64,000 nucleotides of DNA from Mesocentrotus franciscanus (GCA_037976565.1 CP137672.1:18624335-18688334), one strand, 5' to 3'; shown: positions 10,666 through 22,924, counted from the first letter of the stretch. A program made the numbers and translations. Notes: generated from the letters alone by a model not told the origin.

Positions 10666-13023
10666 AAATAAAGAAAATAGGTAATTGGATCCATGCATCT
10701 CCTAAAAAGTAACTATTATGTCATGAATTGGAATCAATCTTTAATTATTGTAAAAGAAAGATATGTAGATAATCTTGATTATACATCATTGTGCATGTAA
10801 ATAATTCGCCAAATGTGGTGTTATATAACCTACACTTGATTTTATAAGGGCAAGAGGAAAATTCCCAACCAAAAAGAAAAATACATTAACTGATTTTTTT
10901 TTTTCTTCACTTGTTTGAGGAAATTAATAGGAAACTGAATTATCATGAAATGTTTTGAATTGCTGTGTCTACCATGGACATCATTTCAATAATGTTTTTC
11001 GCTAAGATTGGTGTAGTAAACGTTTACTTTATTTTCCTTCTGATGTTTATGCTTTTTTAATCAATCAGAAGTAGGCCTACCATTTAATGTTGTCATCATA
11101 TCCTTTCAAAAGCAATAATGCCTATCTGTTTGTGGTATGAAACAAAAATAATATACAGTTAAGCTGTCCAAAACTTGGCAATTGGTACTGAAGCTGTGAA
11201 TTCCATTATTGGCTGATTGTCTTGTGAAGAGTGTGTTGCACGAACTACTGATTCTATCGTTATATAGTCCATTATAGCAATAACTAAAATATTAACATTT
11301 ATATAGCTCTAAATCGCTGTTCCATTAATTACCCCCGGCTTTAGCGGAGCTACCCTAATATAAGCCGTTCTGGCATTCGACGAATTTATTCCTACTGGGT
11401 ACCCATTTACATCCCTTGGATGGAGAGTGGCAAATATATTGCCAAAGTATATTAGTGCCGCGGGGTGGTACTAGAACTGCGAACATTGTGATCCCTATAG
11501 TCTGGTGACATAAATAGACAATACACCTATTTACCTATAGTCATTTTGTTTTTAAACTTTACAACATGACAAATACTGTTAGTTTGGCAGAGATGTTAGA
11601 TAATAAATATTCTTTTTAGTTAAGTATACAAGATTCGGTACTTGAAGGGCTATATGAATTATTTGCTTGCACTATAATCACATTTACATATGATTATGTA
11701 CTCAGAGAAAGATATCAGAAAAGGGGCGGACACCATTTTTTAACCATTGAGAATAGTTTTGTAATAATATTAGTATTTATAGGAGCTTATGGTTAAGGCT
11801 AGGCCAGGGCAAAAATAGCAAAACGGATGCTGCCCCAATTTAAGCAAAGAAGAGAAAGGGAAGAGGTACCAAAAAAAAAAAACGTTGTTGATTATGTTTT
11901 CTTCCAACTGCCCGCATCCACGTCTAGCGAATATGGTAGAGAAGGCTTTGTTCTGACAAAGAAGGGTTCCTACCTCGGACGTGATCTCAATGCACCCTCC
12001 ACCTTTTCCCTCTTCGCCCTTCCCTCACCTTCCTCTACTTCGCCCCCACTCCCTTCCCATTACCCCCATCCTCCCTCGATCCAACCCCCCGTCCCTTCCT
12101 CTCCCCTTTCTCCTTCCCTCCGTGCCCCTTCCACTTCATTTTCCCTCTTCTAATCCCATCCCACCCCATTCCTTTCTCCCGCTTCTCACCTTTTCTCCCT
12201 CCCTACTTTTACTACTACAACTATTACTACCACTACCACAACTACTATATACTACTACCATGTCTATTACTACTATTACAACTGCTATTAATAATAACGA
12301 TAAGGTGCTTTTCAAGATACAACCGGCAAGCGCTAACAGGATTACGGAACCTCCATCGCCCTTAATCAACCCTATCCCCCCTTCCCGAAGCCAAGATCCA
12401 GATAAGCCACTGCATATGATGACCTACCTCATCCGCTTGATAAAGATTATCTAGACAAACGATTTACCTTTTTGTATTATCACCCGCTCGTGGTGTCTCT
12501 GCACGCACACCTTCAAAGTATACATCTATTATTTACTGTTCAGTATTAGACCTCATGAATACAATTATTTATTTACTGTCTTTGATTTCTTTCCTTCCCC
12601 CTCCTCGAAAAGGTTGAGATACGTCACTATTGACCTACCTCTATACTTCTGATGAAGATTATCTATATAACGGTTATCCCTAATTCTTTCATTATCAAGT
12701 GCCCGTGACGTCTTTGCACGTACACCTTTAAAGTCTGCATTTAGATTTTACTGTATTATATCGATTTTTCTGCCTGTTGTTGTTTATTCTACCACATGTG
12801 ACTTAATTTGATGTAGCAGAGAAAATATTATACATAGTTGTACATAGTAACCTATCATAATATCCCTAGCTTTCTAAAACGTGCGTTTAAAATACATTGA
12901 GATATACACGCATGCACACACGATAAAATACACACGCAGTTTTAACGCCCATACACAGACAAACATCAATTTTTAAGAATAATCCTTTTCAAGGGGCATT
13001 TCTGGTGCGATATTCTACCAAAC
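10666..13023. repeat. Long dispersed repeat, copy B (simple form)
   Basis: This copy is collinear with copy A but lacks the 560-bp foldback insertion, the inverted duplication and the extra tandem units. It therefore probably shows the ancestral order. The SINE-like segment is at 11395-11530, the C/T-rich tract at about 11990-12210, and the end motif GATATTCTACCAAAC at about 13020. The frames at 11827-12153 and 11981-12454 come from the C/T tract and are not believed. Confidence 0.75.
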
Positions 13024-13124
13024 GCACGTACAGTGACGCCTTCAAAGAAAACCATATATATCTTTGTGGTTTGAGAATTTTTTCATGATTTTTTGCTTGT
13101 TAGAGGGTTGGTACAGTAGAACAG

Positions 13125-13818
13125 GGAGGTGATAGAGAAGGAGTGGAATCAAGCCGAAAAGTTATGCGCTAATCTGCAACTGTTGACCAGGTGGTGAGAT
13201 AAAAGAGCTCATGAAATATCAGGATTTAGAATTCCTACATCAGAAAATGGTATCTCAGCAAATGTTCGCTGTCCCTTTCAATGATTTCTCATCAATTGTT
13301 GAATGTGTAATGAGTTGCACAAGCGAACACAAACTTTTGTAAGTTCATACTTTTTTTTCCAACTGCAAAAATACAAAAAGCACGCGAAAGCGCGCATTAG
13401 CAATCTTAAAGTTATTGAAGATTGTAAATCATGGATTAATTGACGGGACATTAAAACATCCGAAAATAATCGAATTATCCTAAAATATTGAGTTTTAGTC
13501 AGGATCTAATTTTTTGTTTACCAACTCTGGCACACAAATTATAGGAAGGGCAGAGTACTAAATTTTAAAAAAATTGTTTGATGCACTATCCCAATACAAT
13601 CCCCATATAAAGTTTATAATTTACACTGACATTTTGCCGGTAATTGAATAAATGTGAAACTGGTGCCTGGCCTCCGAAATTCCCCGCAGTGGAAGAGCGG
13701 CTCGGAGCATGGAACTTCAAAGCCAAGTGGAATGTTACGCATCCCATTGTTACGCTTTAGAACTCACGCATGCGTTTGACTAAATTACAAGAGTTTCCAC
13801 TCCTTCTCTATCACCTCC
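13125..13818. mobile_element. 694-bp inverted-repeat element
   Basis: The left end 13125-13148 and the right end 13795-13818 are perfect 24-bp inverted copies beginning GGAGGTGATAGAGAAGGAGT. The interior has no coding frame. The flanks give no clear target duplication, so the superfamily is not assigned. Confidence 0.7.
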
Positions 13819-14231
13819 TTGAGTAGAAGGAATATAATACGTAACATTTCATCAAAAACTACGCAGTTTTTTCATCAACCTTCAACAATGTTACCGGTTC
13901 TCTTAAATAAATTCCCCTCTCTTGCCCTCCCCTCCCCTTGGCGAGTTATTTTCAGGTCACAATTTAGGCTTTTTTTGTGTACAAAATAGCTCATTCTAGG
14001 TGATTTTCAGGCCCTCTGATCAATTCTAACTGGCATTCCTGATAATAAAACGAAAAGGGAATGAAAAAAATTAAAACATAATCAAGTATAGGCCTAGTCC
14101 AGATTCTGCCCGTTTTTATATATTTGTTAATCTTCAATCATCTATGTTCTCCTCCCTTGCACGCATCCCACACAAGGCGCGGTATCTCCACTCATCGCGC
14201 GATCACCCAAAACAACCGTCGTAAAGAACGT

Positions 14232-14294
14232 AGAGTATGAGAGGTAAGGACTGTTTCCGGTTTTCGCGTTGAGGGTGTGTTATTTCCTTAGCTG
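14232..14294. repeat. Left flank duplicate of 19738-19800
   Basis: The sequence GAGAGGTAAGGACTGT and its neighbours up to GTGTGTTATTT recur at 19738-19800 with a few changes. The hAT element was inserted at the end of one copy of this short direct repeat. Confidence 0.7.
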
Positions 14295-14329
14295 CAGAGG
14301 CGGCCCTCCCGGGGGGCAGGGAGGCACAG

Positions 14330-15128
14330 TGCCCCCCCCCCCACTTTTTCAAGCATCCGAAAAGTGCCTCTTTTTACATAGGAAAAGTGCCCCTTTTTAC
14401 ATGGGAAAAGTGCCCTTTTACTTTGACAAGTGCCCCTATTAATTTGTAAAAAGTACCCCTTCCCCTTTTTCAACTCTGATAAGTGCCCCTTTTATTTGGA
14501 CACGTGCCCCTTTACTTCGACAAGTTCCCATTTTCCTTTGCAATGAGTGTCCATTTTCAATTCTCACAAGTGCCCTTTTTAATCTCTAGTAAGTGCCCCT
14601 TTTCAGGTACGAGAAGTGCCTCTTTTCACTTTTGATAAGTGCCCCCTTCACCTCTGATAATTGCCCTATTCAAATCTGAGAGGTGCCTCTTTCACCTTGA
14701 CAAGTGCCCCTTTTCCTTTGTAAGAAGTGCCCATTCCCTTTCTAATAACTACCCCCATTTTAACTCGGATAAGCGCACCTTATATTTTCACATGTGCCCC
14801 TTTTCCATTTTAATAAGTGCCCCTTTTCCCAATGATAAGTGCCCCACTAAAAAAGAGCCCCTTCCCCTTCTCATAAGTGCCCCATCTCTGGTAAATGACC
14901 CTTTTCAGGTACGAGAAGTTACTGTTTTTCACTTCAGATAAGTGCCCCCTTCACCTCCGATAAATGCCCCTTTAAAATCTGATCGGTGCCCATTTTCTTT
15001 GAAGTAATGCACATTTTCCTTTATTATAAGTGCCCCTGTTTCATTCACATAAGTGCCTCTTTCATATCTGGTCATTGTCCCTTTTCAGGTGCGATAAGTG
15101 CCTCTTTTCACCTCCGATAATTTCTCTT
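14330..15128. repeat. Degenerate tandem array, GTGCCCCTTTT units (left)
   Basis: About thirty units of 22-28 bp follow the pattern GATAAGTGCCCCTTTTCACC with many variants. All run in the same orientation. The array stops at the Harbinger insertion and resumes on the other side at 18256. Frames such as 14288-14473 and 14639-14941 are reads through the repeat. Confidence 0.9.
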
Positions 15129-15619
15129 TTATGGGGCGTTCCCACTATCACGATTGACGCCACGATTGAAATTGTGGTCTTAATCGTGGAGTAATCGTGG
15201 TGATCCTATCAGATATTATCAGATCTTGAGGTCAGTCGTGGCAATCGTGTTGATCGTAGGAAATTTTTGGACGGTTCAAAAAATGTCTACGATCAACACG
15301 ATTAATTGTCAATCGTGATCATCGCATCAGATCGTATTGGATCGTAATAAAACGCAACATATCGCATATAATCGTGCTTCCTAATCGTGGTGATCGGGTT
15401 CAACCTTGGAAAAAGACAAACACCACGCTCTGTTGAGATGTGTTGCGATTTGCCACGACCTGTGACGCTCTGTCGGGTACCATTGCTCACGACCTGACAC
15501 GAACGACTCAAGAGCAGATACAAGATGATACGAGTAGATGCGAGTAAATGCGAGTAGATACGAGAAGTCACGCTTTTTCACGGACATTTACGATCTGTTA
15601 CGAGTTCTCGCAACCAGTA

Positions 15620-15865
15620 TATTTACACTTTATCTCCTTCCCTCTCTCTCTTTTTTTTAAATCTCTCTCTCTCTCCTCTTTCTCTCTCAGACATTTGTTT
15701 CTCATTCACTATTATTCTCTTTATAGTCCTTAATCACAATAACACCTTTTCCTTCACTCCATCAGCTTCTTCAACCTCACACTCTCTCCTTCTTGTTGTT
15801 AATATTCCTTCTCCCCCTCTTTCCCTCTCTCCTTCTCTCTCTCTCTCTCTCCCTCTTCTTATCAA
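15620..15865. repeat. CT-rich microsatellite inside Harbinger
   Basis: Imperfect CTCTCT and TTCTCC runs occur without any coding signal. The frame 15548-15733 is a read through it. Confidence 0.8.
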
Positions 15866-16370
15866 TCATGGAAAGGTAATGTAAACATGTATACCATTAA
15901 TTTGCAGACATGAAATAGAAAGTTGTGTCCATACAATCAGAATATGATAGATACCAACTGTATTTATTTCGATAACATTATAGACAGATACATACATACA
16001 GGTGTGACAATTTTGCAGTGTGTAAACTATAGTGCCATACTATTAAGTATAAGGTCAAAAATGATATTTACACATCTTTTAAAATGTATTACATTATAGT
16101 AAATCTTTCACATGGAAGTTTTTTTTTGTTCTTGCACAGACATGGACAATGAAAGAGTTAAAATTCTCTCCCTTTCTTAATCCATAAATATATGTCACCT
16201 ATATTTAACAACTTTGCTGTAATTAACCTAAAATGAGTTTCCATTGCTCTAAAACATTGACTTAGAATAGTCAGTAAAAAAAGAAAGAAAATCATGCATC
16301 TTCAATATCAATTTCCTGAATTTTTCAAAAATAAAAAATAAAGATATCAAATATCGGCTCGGTGTAAAAA

Positions 16371-16495
16371 TGTCAGAGGAAAAAATGTCAGAGGTAAAAA
16401 TGTCAGAGGTAAAAATGTCAAGAGGTAAAAATTATCTCTGACATTTTTACCTCTGACATTTTTACCTCTGACATTTTTTTTCCTCTGACATTTTT
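16371..16495. repeat. Inverted minisatellite, GTCAGAGGTAAAAAT units
   Basis: About four 15-bp units run forward and about four run in reverse complement, forming a foldback. The repeat CAAATATC occurs just outside both ends (near 16358 and 16505), which could be an 8-bp target duplication. The same unit occurs as a purely direct array at 50357-50515. The segment sits in the 3' part of the Harbinger element, downstream of its transposase. Confidence 0.75.
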
Positions 16496-16579
16496 ATCTG
16501 GCACCCAAATATCATCCTCTCCACCTTCCGCGTCATGCAGCCTAGCCATCCTTTCCTGCCATGCGACCGCACCTTGTGG

Positions 16580-17854
16580 TCAGTTGAAGAAGGCCTTTAG
16601 GAGTTCCTTGTGATGCTTTGCATCTGCTGTAGCTGAGTTGCGTGGTACAGGAGGTTGATTCACATCTAGCCAGTCCACATGGTCCCTCCATGCTCCGGGG
16701 ATGACATTCTGGTTTTCCGCCTCAACCATATCATTCACATTGTTGGGCTTTTGCTCTAGAGTCCTGAGGAGACACCTGAATCTATTGGCCAGGATACCGA
16801 AGGCATTTCCCGCCACTCTTCTCCTCCTTGAGAGTCTGTAGTTGAAAATCCTCTCCTCCCTGGCCATCACTCTTCTTCCGTATGGCTTCATGAGGTAGTT
16901 CCTGAGTGCGAAGGCGTCATCCCCCAGGATGAAGAAGGGCATGTCTTGGAGGTCATCAGGGCTTGCAGTCAAAGGGCAGGGTGGGTGGAGTCCTAGGGCT
17001 TCCTCTTCCAGGCCGTTGAACAGCTCAGAGTCGCCAAATATCCGATCATCTGACATGTATCCTTTTCCACCAAGCTCGATCCACACAAATTTGTAATCTG
17101 CATCCACCAGAGCTAGGAGTGGTATCGGAAAGAAGCCCCTGTTCTTGTAGTACAGGCTTCAAGTATGGGGTGGCTTCTTGATAGCAATGTGTTTGCCATC
17201 CAGAACCAATGGCTTGGGGGTATGTTCCATCTCTGCTCAAACTGGTTAGCTACGGCTGACCAGGCTACAGGGGTCACAGGTAGGCTAAACACCTCATTTT
17301 TGTACGCATGCACAATTGCCTGGCACACTTCTGGAACCATCTCTGAGATGCTGGACACTCCACACCTAAATGCATACGCAAGGAACCGATAGTTATCCAG
17401 TGGCAAGGTGCCTCAGTGTCACTGCCAGTTTCAGTCCAGGTGAGAGGGGTTGCCTGAAACTGGTGCGTTCCCTCTCGATTGCTGTGGCCACCCTCTGCAA
17501 GACTTCATCGAAGAGCTGTAGTGTTAACCGTTAACCTTGTGTAGTTTTGGAACGCTATTGGATCTTCCAGCCTCAATTTGGTGTCTAGGAGGCTGGAGAA
17601 CTGGCCAACTGATGTCTCGTCTCCTCTGTGAGCCATGGCCGCACCCAGAACTGCCTGACTGCAGCTCTCGTGTACTTAAGTGATTGGGGCTGTGGCTGGT
17701 CTGTACCGTCTGGCTGCTGCTCGTCTTCTTTCTCTCTGGCGATAATAAAAGCAAACAGTAATACTGCAAATGTCACGTTGTCATCATCCTCAATTCCTGT
17801 CATCATCAATGGTTGTGGGTTGTAGTGGTCACTTTGTAGAAGTTCAAGAAACAA
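16580..17854 (-). pseudogene. Harbinger DDE transposase, broken
   Basis: This frame encoded the nuclease that cuts and pastes the element. The N-terminus (17854-17585) has FWVRPWLTEE, and pieces at about 17600-17410 carry helical residues. The middle (17406-17113) has [19 protein letters not shown] and FEQRWNIP. The C-terminus (17107-16580) has DADYKFVWIELGGKGYMSD, MPFFILGDDAFALR and EERIFNYRLSRRRR. The first and second catalytic Asp (LDGKH in an alternate frame, and VDADY) are present. The usual catalytic Glu in the ENAFGILANRF block is Gly here (AGNAFGILANRF). Several frameshifts occur, one at a C run near 17218, and an in-frame TGA lies near 17159. The second Harbinger protein (Myb-like) was not found. 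The family call is secure, but the gene is dead. Confidence 0.9.
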
Positions 17855-18255
17855 TGAAGTCCATTGTCAGTCGGCCTGTATATATATCTGTCGAAGTCCA
17901 ATCGTAGCTCAAATCCTGATCACTCTCGACCCTTATCGTGAAAGACATCGCAACCACAACCGTATAATGTCGCAACAGAGCGCATTGGTTCGTGGTCGTG
18001 GTCCAATCGTGGACTCAATCGGGACAATCATATCGGAACGTATATGATAGTATCTGAACGGGAGACCAGATCGTGTCACCTGAAATTGACCAATCGTGAC
18101 CATATCGCAACCAAGCGCACCAAATCGTACCAGAACGTATCGACTCGCATCACCTCGTATTCAAACCTGGCAATTCAGAGAAGTTCCACGATCAGCTACG
18201 AATGGCCAATCGTGGGGTTCGTAACGGATCGCACGACAGTGGGAACGCCCCATTA

Positions 18256-18560
18256 ACAATGATAGTGCCCCTTTTCCTTTCTAATAAGGGACCTATCCTC
18301 TTTTCATAAATGCCCCTTTTCACCTCTTATAAATGCCCCTATCAAAATCTGATGGGGGCCCCTTTTCCGTCGACAAATGCCCATTTCCTATTCTCATGAC
18401 TGACTTTGTTCATCCCTGGTGAGTGCCTCTTTTTGAGGGTGTAAGAAGTTCCCCATTTTCACCTCTGATAATTACTCTTTGTACTTTGACACATGCTCCT
18501 TTTTCTTTTCTGATAAGTGTCCCCTTTTCCTGTCATCATTAAACGCGCCCCTAAGTTCAA
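18256..18560. repeat. GTGCCCCTTTT tandem array (right part)
   Basis: This continues the array at 14330-15128 after the Harbinger insertion, in the same orientation and with the same unit. It degrades towards 18560. Confidence 0.85.
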
Positions 18561-18633
18561 GCGACTAAGAGCAATTTCCACCAAAGCTCGCTCGGTACGC
18601 TCGCACGCATCTATAGATGATATAGTTATGTTA

Positions 18634-19288
18634 TGCCTGGATTACATTTGCCCCGGGCGCCGTACGATACATTAGTCTACGATTTTTCGTGCGATTTTGG
18701 GGGCATCGTAGGAGGCTACGGGCTACGATGTTTGTGTTTACATTATCTACGAGCATCGTGCCATTTCTTGTATTAAGTGGCCTTGCGGGCAGGCCCGGGC
18801 AAATCCGTACAGAGGCTAATCGGAGATTGTACGGAAATCGTGCCATTTCCATGCAGTAGCCGTGCAGTCTCCGCAGCCTCCGCACGGAAATCGTACGGAG
18901 CCCGTGCAGCTTCCGTGCAAAGGTTGCGCGGAGAAGGCGCGGTGACCGTGCAGTCGCCGTGCCGTTTTGAAGCGTTTTTGGCCTCCATGTTCACCGAAAA
19001 ATCGTGCGTTTGCTGCACGATCAGCGCGAGTCCTCCGCGCGATATCCGTGCAGGGATTGTGCAATGACACCTACGATATGTCTACGGACTACGGGCTTAC
19101 GATTTTTCAAGTTTGTATAACTTTCTTCGAAACAAAATCGTAGAGGCCGCGGAGCCGCGCGGAGCCCGTGAATCCGTACGAAAATCTCACGGCCGCCTCC
19201 TGCCTCTGTACGGAGGCCGCATGGAAAAGGGGATACGGGCAGGATACGGGCTCCGTAGACTAATCGCAGGTCAAATGTAATCCAGGCA
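18634..19288. mobile_element. Harbinger-like MITE, copy 1
   Basis: This 655-bp GC-rich element has 17-bp inverted ends (TGCCTGGATTACATTTG) and TTA duplications at 18631-18633 and 19289-19291. It is rich in CGTACGG and CCGTGCAG words. Many overlapping frames on both strands are by-products of high GC. A second copy, about 90-95% alike, is at 28015-28643. It has no transposase. Confidence 0.88.
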
Positions 19289-19844
19289 TTACTTATCAAA
19301 GGTCTTTCCAGTCTTCCGTTATGAGAATGTGCTTATAACCCCATCAGGATTGGGTTTATTCCTCTTTATAAGATGTAATTTTTCGTGCTGCATGCGACCT
19401 CACAAATCGTAAATTTTTAGACCATCACACCCAACTGCAAAGCATGATGCTTAAGCAATATCTTGTATAATGTATGAAGTGAAACAAATATTGAAATCAT
19501 CCCTGATAATGTAATCACAATGTAGGGGTATATACCAATGTCTACAAAATTGTATATTTTCGCCTTGAAATTTCCCTTTGTAGGTGCCCTTTTTCCAGAA
19601 AGTGCCCTTTTTTCTTGGTGCCCCCCCCCCCACTTTGGAAGTCGCTCGGCCGCCCCTGCTTAGCTGATTGGGCCACAGAACTGTAAAAACAGTGCTGTGG
19701 ATTGGGCGCGCGACACGGAAACAGTCCAGGCTGGGGTAGAGAATGAGAGGCAAGGACTGTCTCCGGTTTTAGCGTTGGGGTGTGTTATTTTCTCAGCTGA
19801 TTGGGCGCGGGACACGGGAACAGTCCAGACTAAATCAACAGATG

Positions 19845-20402
19845 TGAAATATAAATAGAGACTCACGCAGCTTATGCCTTTTAGTTTCATTTCAGACGGG
19901 GTTTCCGTCACTCGTGCACGAAAATCTGATGGAACGAACTCAACGAAGAACATTTGTGCAAAGGTAATCTGGGAAAGACTAGGCCGATTTCTAGATCATT
20001 TTTCTTCGACGCACCGCATCTTTTGGCATCGTGTCACAATCGGATTCATGAAAGAGACATTCTATTGTAAACGCCTTTTCGTTTTTTTTATAACACGTTC
20101 CGGAACAGACCTCTCATGTCACTTGTTGCCTGGTACTTTCATCGGAACTGTGCAAGATTATGTGTGAATCCTTTTAACTCGGCTACAATTGCATAAATAT
20201 TTCTGAGGCGAGGAATCGAGGACTCCTGTCACGATTCATTTTGTATATAGATATTATAGCTGGATCCAAGTAATCAGTGAGTATAATGGTATTTGAAACC
20301 CATTACAATCTCCCTAAAACCAATGAAATTCGATTTATTTAAACTTGTTTTAGCGACATTATTTGACATTATAGACCGTTTGGGTTGTTTTCATATTTTG
20401 TA
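19845..20402. repeat. Dispersed repeat, also at 54933-55540
   Basis: This segment shares long blocks with 54933-55540: GACTCACGCAGC, CATCTTTTGGCATCGTGT, GGATTCATGAAAGAGACA, CAGACCTCT and ACCGTTTGGGTTGTTTTCAT. The order and strand are the same. The frame 19874-20167 is not maintained in the other copy, so it is not a gene. The ends are not defined. Confidence 0.75.
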
Positions 20403-20454
20403 GAATAGATTTTATTCCTTCCTTTCCTGTTTATGCACATCATCGATAGACACG

Positions 20455-20590
20455 TTCATGCGGTCGCGGACGTACAGAAATCTGAATGCCCTGTGGAGAT
20501 GAGTCGGCACTAAACTGTTAACAGCCCACAGCTTGGATATGGCAAGTTGGAAGAATATATTTTTTAAATAATTGTATCCGCTCTTACCCC
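20455..20590. repeat. Dispersed repeat, also at 33945-34075
   Basis: The blocks GAGTCGGCACTAAAC and ACAGCCCACAGCTTGGATAT are shared with 33945-34075 in the same orientation. No coding content is visible. Confidence 0.65.
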
Positions 20591-20599
20591 TAACCATCC

Positions 20600-22740
20600 T
20601 AATCTATGTTCACTGTTAGTAAAATGTCAAAATAACATGCGAGTGTAAGCTTAGACGAGAAACAACGGGTCCATTACCAAAAAAATGGGATTGTTTTTTT
20701 TTTTCCTACAATGATCTACCTAGTTTCTGGGGTATAAAAATTCAGGTGTATATACTTTAGTTTCTTTCAGGTTTAGATTTAGCTGCTAATCGCAGCGAAA
20801 ATTGTCTTCACTACTTCAAAATCACCCTTGATTTCTTTTTTGCCGCGAATTTGATACAGGCCCCTCAAGCTCTGCCATGTTTGCTTACACTTTCGAACAC
20901 GATTTGAACGCGCCCGAAGCCCCCATAAATTATTCTTTTTCTGTTCGACGCTTCCTTCATTCGTATACGGTCTTCACACAACAGTAACAAAAAACGCGGA
21001 TCAGCGTCGAGCATAAGCATTTGGAGAGGTCATCTCTGCTTAATTTATTAATGTATGATAATTTATTCATCATTTGGTTATGTCATTGTCATTGTTATTG
21101 TCATTGCGTCCTTCAAGTACTTTATGATAATGAGACCCAATCTCATTATCATTGATTATTGAATACAGCTAGCTTCGTACTGTTAAAGAAAAAAATATTG
21201 AGTCAAACTTGCTCAAGCTTTGTAATTTTATTAACCGGGAAAAAACACATATCAATAATTTTTTTCAGAATACTAATGTAGCTAGGTCCACAAAATTGTC
21301 ATGATTGCTGATTATTTGGAGAGTTGGAATGGTTGGTGTCGTACAGATATTGTTTTTTTTTTTAATAGATTTGTATTATTTTGTCTATCATTATAAGAAT
21401 CACAAAGGGAACTTGTACATTTACAGGAAGTAATCTGTAAAATGATTGATATAATTCAATGTTATCTGTATAATCAGTTGATGGCACAATAGCCTAAATA
21501 AAAGCAAAACAAAAAGAGGAGGAAAAAATTAGAAAGAGGTTGAGGATATAAGGGGCAGAAACACAGTTATATTGACTGTATTAGCATAGAGTAGAAGCCC
21601 TTTTTTTTAAAAACAAATAGGAAACATTTGGCGTTAAATTTGAAATTAATCATTATCACATTTGTTTATCATTATAATTTTCATTTTATTTATTTTTCGG
21701 GAGAGGGGTATTCAGCTAACTTTAAATTTAATTGAACACCCCCTCCCTCTGTTTTTGAGAACCCAAACAAGTGTCATTTTATCATCCCTTCCAAACCCTT
21801 TTACTTGGAGGGAGCGGGGTCAATTCACATGAAACAGGGGACAGGGGATATGATTTTGGTATCCCCCCCCCTTCCTCCACGTGCTCCAACTACATATTTG
21901 AACATGATATTTGCAACTGTTTTTTTTTTCTCTCTCTCTCTCTCTCACTATCTCACAGCATTATTTCTCACTATTGATTACTTCTCTCTCATTTTTTCCT
22001 TTCTCTTTTGCTCTCTCTCTCTCTCTCCCTCTCTTCTCTCACGTTCTGTTTCCAGACTTATTCCACGCATGATTCAATACGTCCAACCGTATGCACATCA
22101 CAAATTAAATGATACGGAGGGAATATTGTTTATAAGATATCAAAATTAATTTATTTCTGTTTTAAAAAAATGGAATTCACGATGTTTACAGGTTATATTT
22201 TGTTCAACTATGTTTTTACTGCGGCAGGCATCAGTGAAAACGAATTCGTTTACTAAAATTATGGAAATGAAAGCATTACTTTAAAAAAACAGAACTTTGT
22301 TATTTCTGGCTCATTTTTCCTGATTGAGGTATCATATGAAAGGGCAGAAAATGAACTTTCTACAAATGTGATTTTCCTTTTGAAATTCAGATACCGTTTT
22401 CCAAATGAATTTTTGGTACCCTTTCTTCAAATTGGTTTTAATCACTTATGCGTGAAATATGCATCATATAAGTTGCATCAAATGGAAGAAGAGGATCTAA
22501 GCTTTACAAATATTTGTCATTTATTAATTATAATTGTGATTAAGTTATGATAAAACATCGATAATTCTCGGTTTCGTTTTTCTGGGACGCACTGTATAAC
22601 AAGATTTTGGAAAGAGGTGATCCCCCGAACTGTGATCTAAATCAATAGTTGCCTTGATTTTCAAGTCTGGTGAAACAAAAAAACCAGACAATTTTCGGAT
22701 GATATCTTTGACTTGGTGCGTTGGTAACATATTTAAAGGA
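20600..22740. other. No recognisable gene
   Basis: This is AT-rich sequence with poly-T runs, a CT microsatellite at about 21928-22045 and short frames (21771-21977, 21805-22149, 22368-22550) that mostly read low-complexity DNA. I see no domain, splice pattern or transposon end that I can defend. Confidence 0.5.
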
Positions 22741-22924
22741 GACACTCGAAAAATCAAAAGTGTCTTTAATTGATTGAAAATTCATATCATTGCGCAGGGG
22801 AAGCCTTACTGATCAAATATAACAACTTCCCTCTTCAGAATATGTTTTGGGCCCGCAGTAATCCTCTCTCAAAAATCCAGATCCAGATTTTCGGCCTTCA
22901 GCGGTCCCCCGTAGAGCGCAAAAT

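Larger units (their letters stand above)
15132..18252 (-). mobile_element. PIF/Harbinger DNA transposon
   Basis: This 3,121-bp element starts TGGGGCGTTCCCACTATC and ends GACAGTGGGAACGCCCCA. These are inverted repeats with one mismatch over about 18 bp. TTA target duplications lie at 15129-15131 and 18253-18255. TTA duplications and a DDE_Tnp_4-type transposase identify the superfamily. Both ends carry many ATCGTG/CACGAT motifs: nine in the left 260 bp and six in the right 370 bp. It interrupts the GTGCCCC array of the hAT element, so it is younger than that insertion. Confidence 0.92.
14295..19658. mobile_element. hAT-type element hosting nested insertions
   Basis: The ends are CAGAGGCGGCC on the left and GGCCGCCCCTG on the right (inverted repeats with one mismatch). 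They are flanked by the 8-bp direct repeat CTTAGCTG at 14287-14294 and 19659-19666. CAGRGGCGG ends and 8-bp duplications are typical of hAT elements. After removing two inserted elements, about 1.6 kb remains, almost all of it degenerate tandem repeat. No hAT transposase is present, so it is non-autonomous. Confidence 0.85.

Noticed and set aside
14330..15128. A CRISPR array
   Set aside because: Units are degenerate, lack unique spacers of constant length, lie in animal DNA and are flanked by hAT ends.
18631..19299. Overlapping frames on both strands (81-96 codons)
   Set aside because: They lie entirely within a GC-rich MITE with low stop density. Equivalent frames in the second copy at 28015-28643 are disrupted.
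14295..19658. A hAT transposase inside the large hAT element
   Set aside because: The interior holds only tandem repeats plus the inserted Harbinger sequences. No hAT dimerisation-domain motif was seen.
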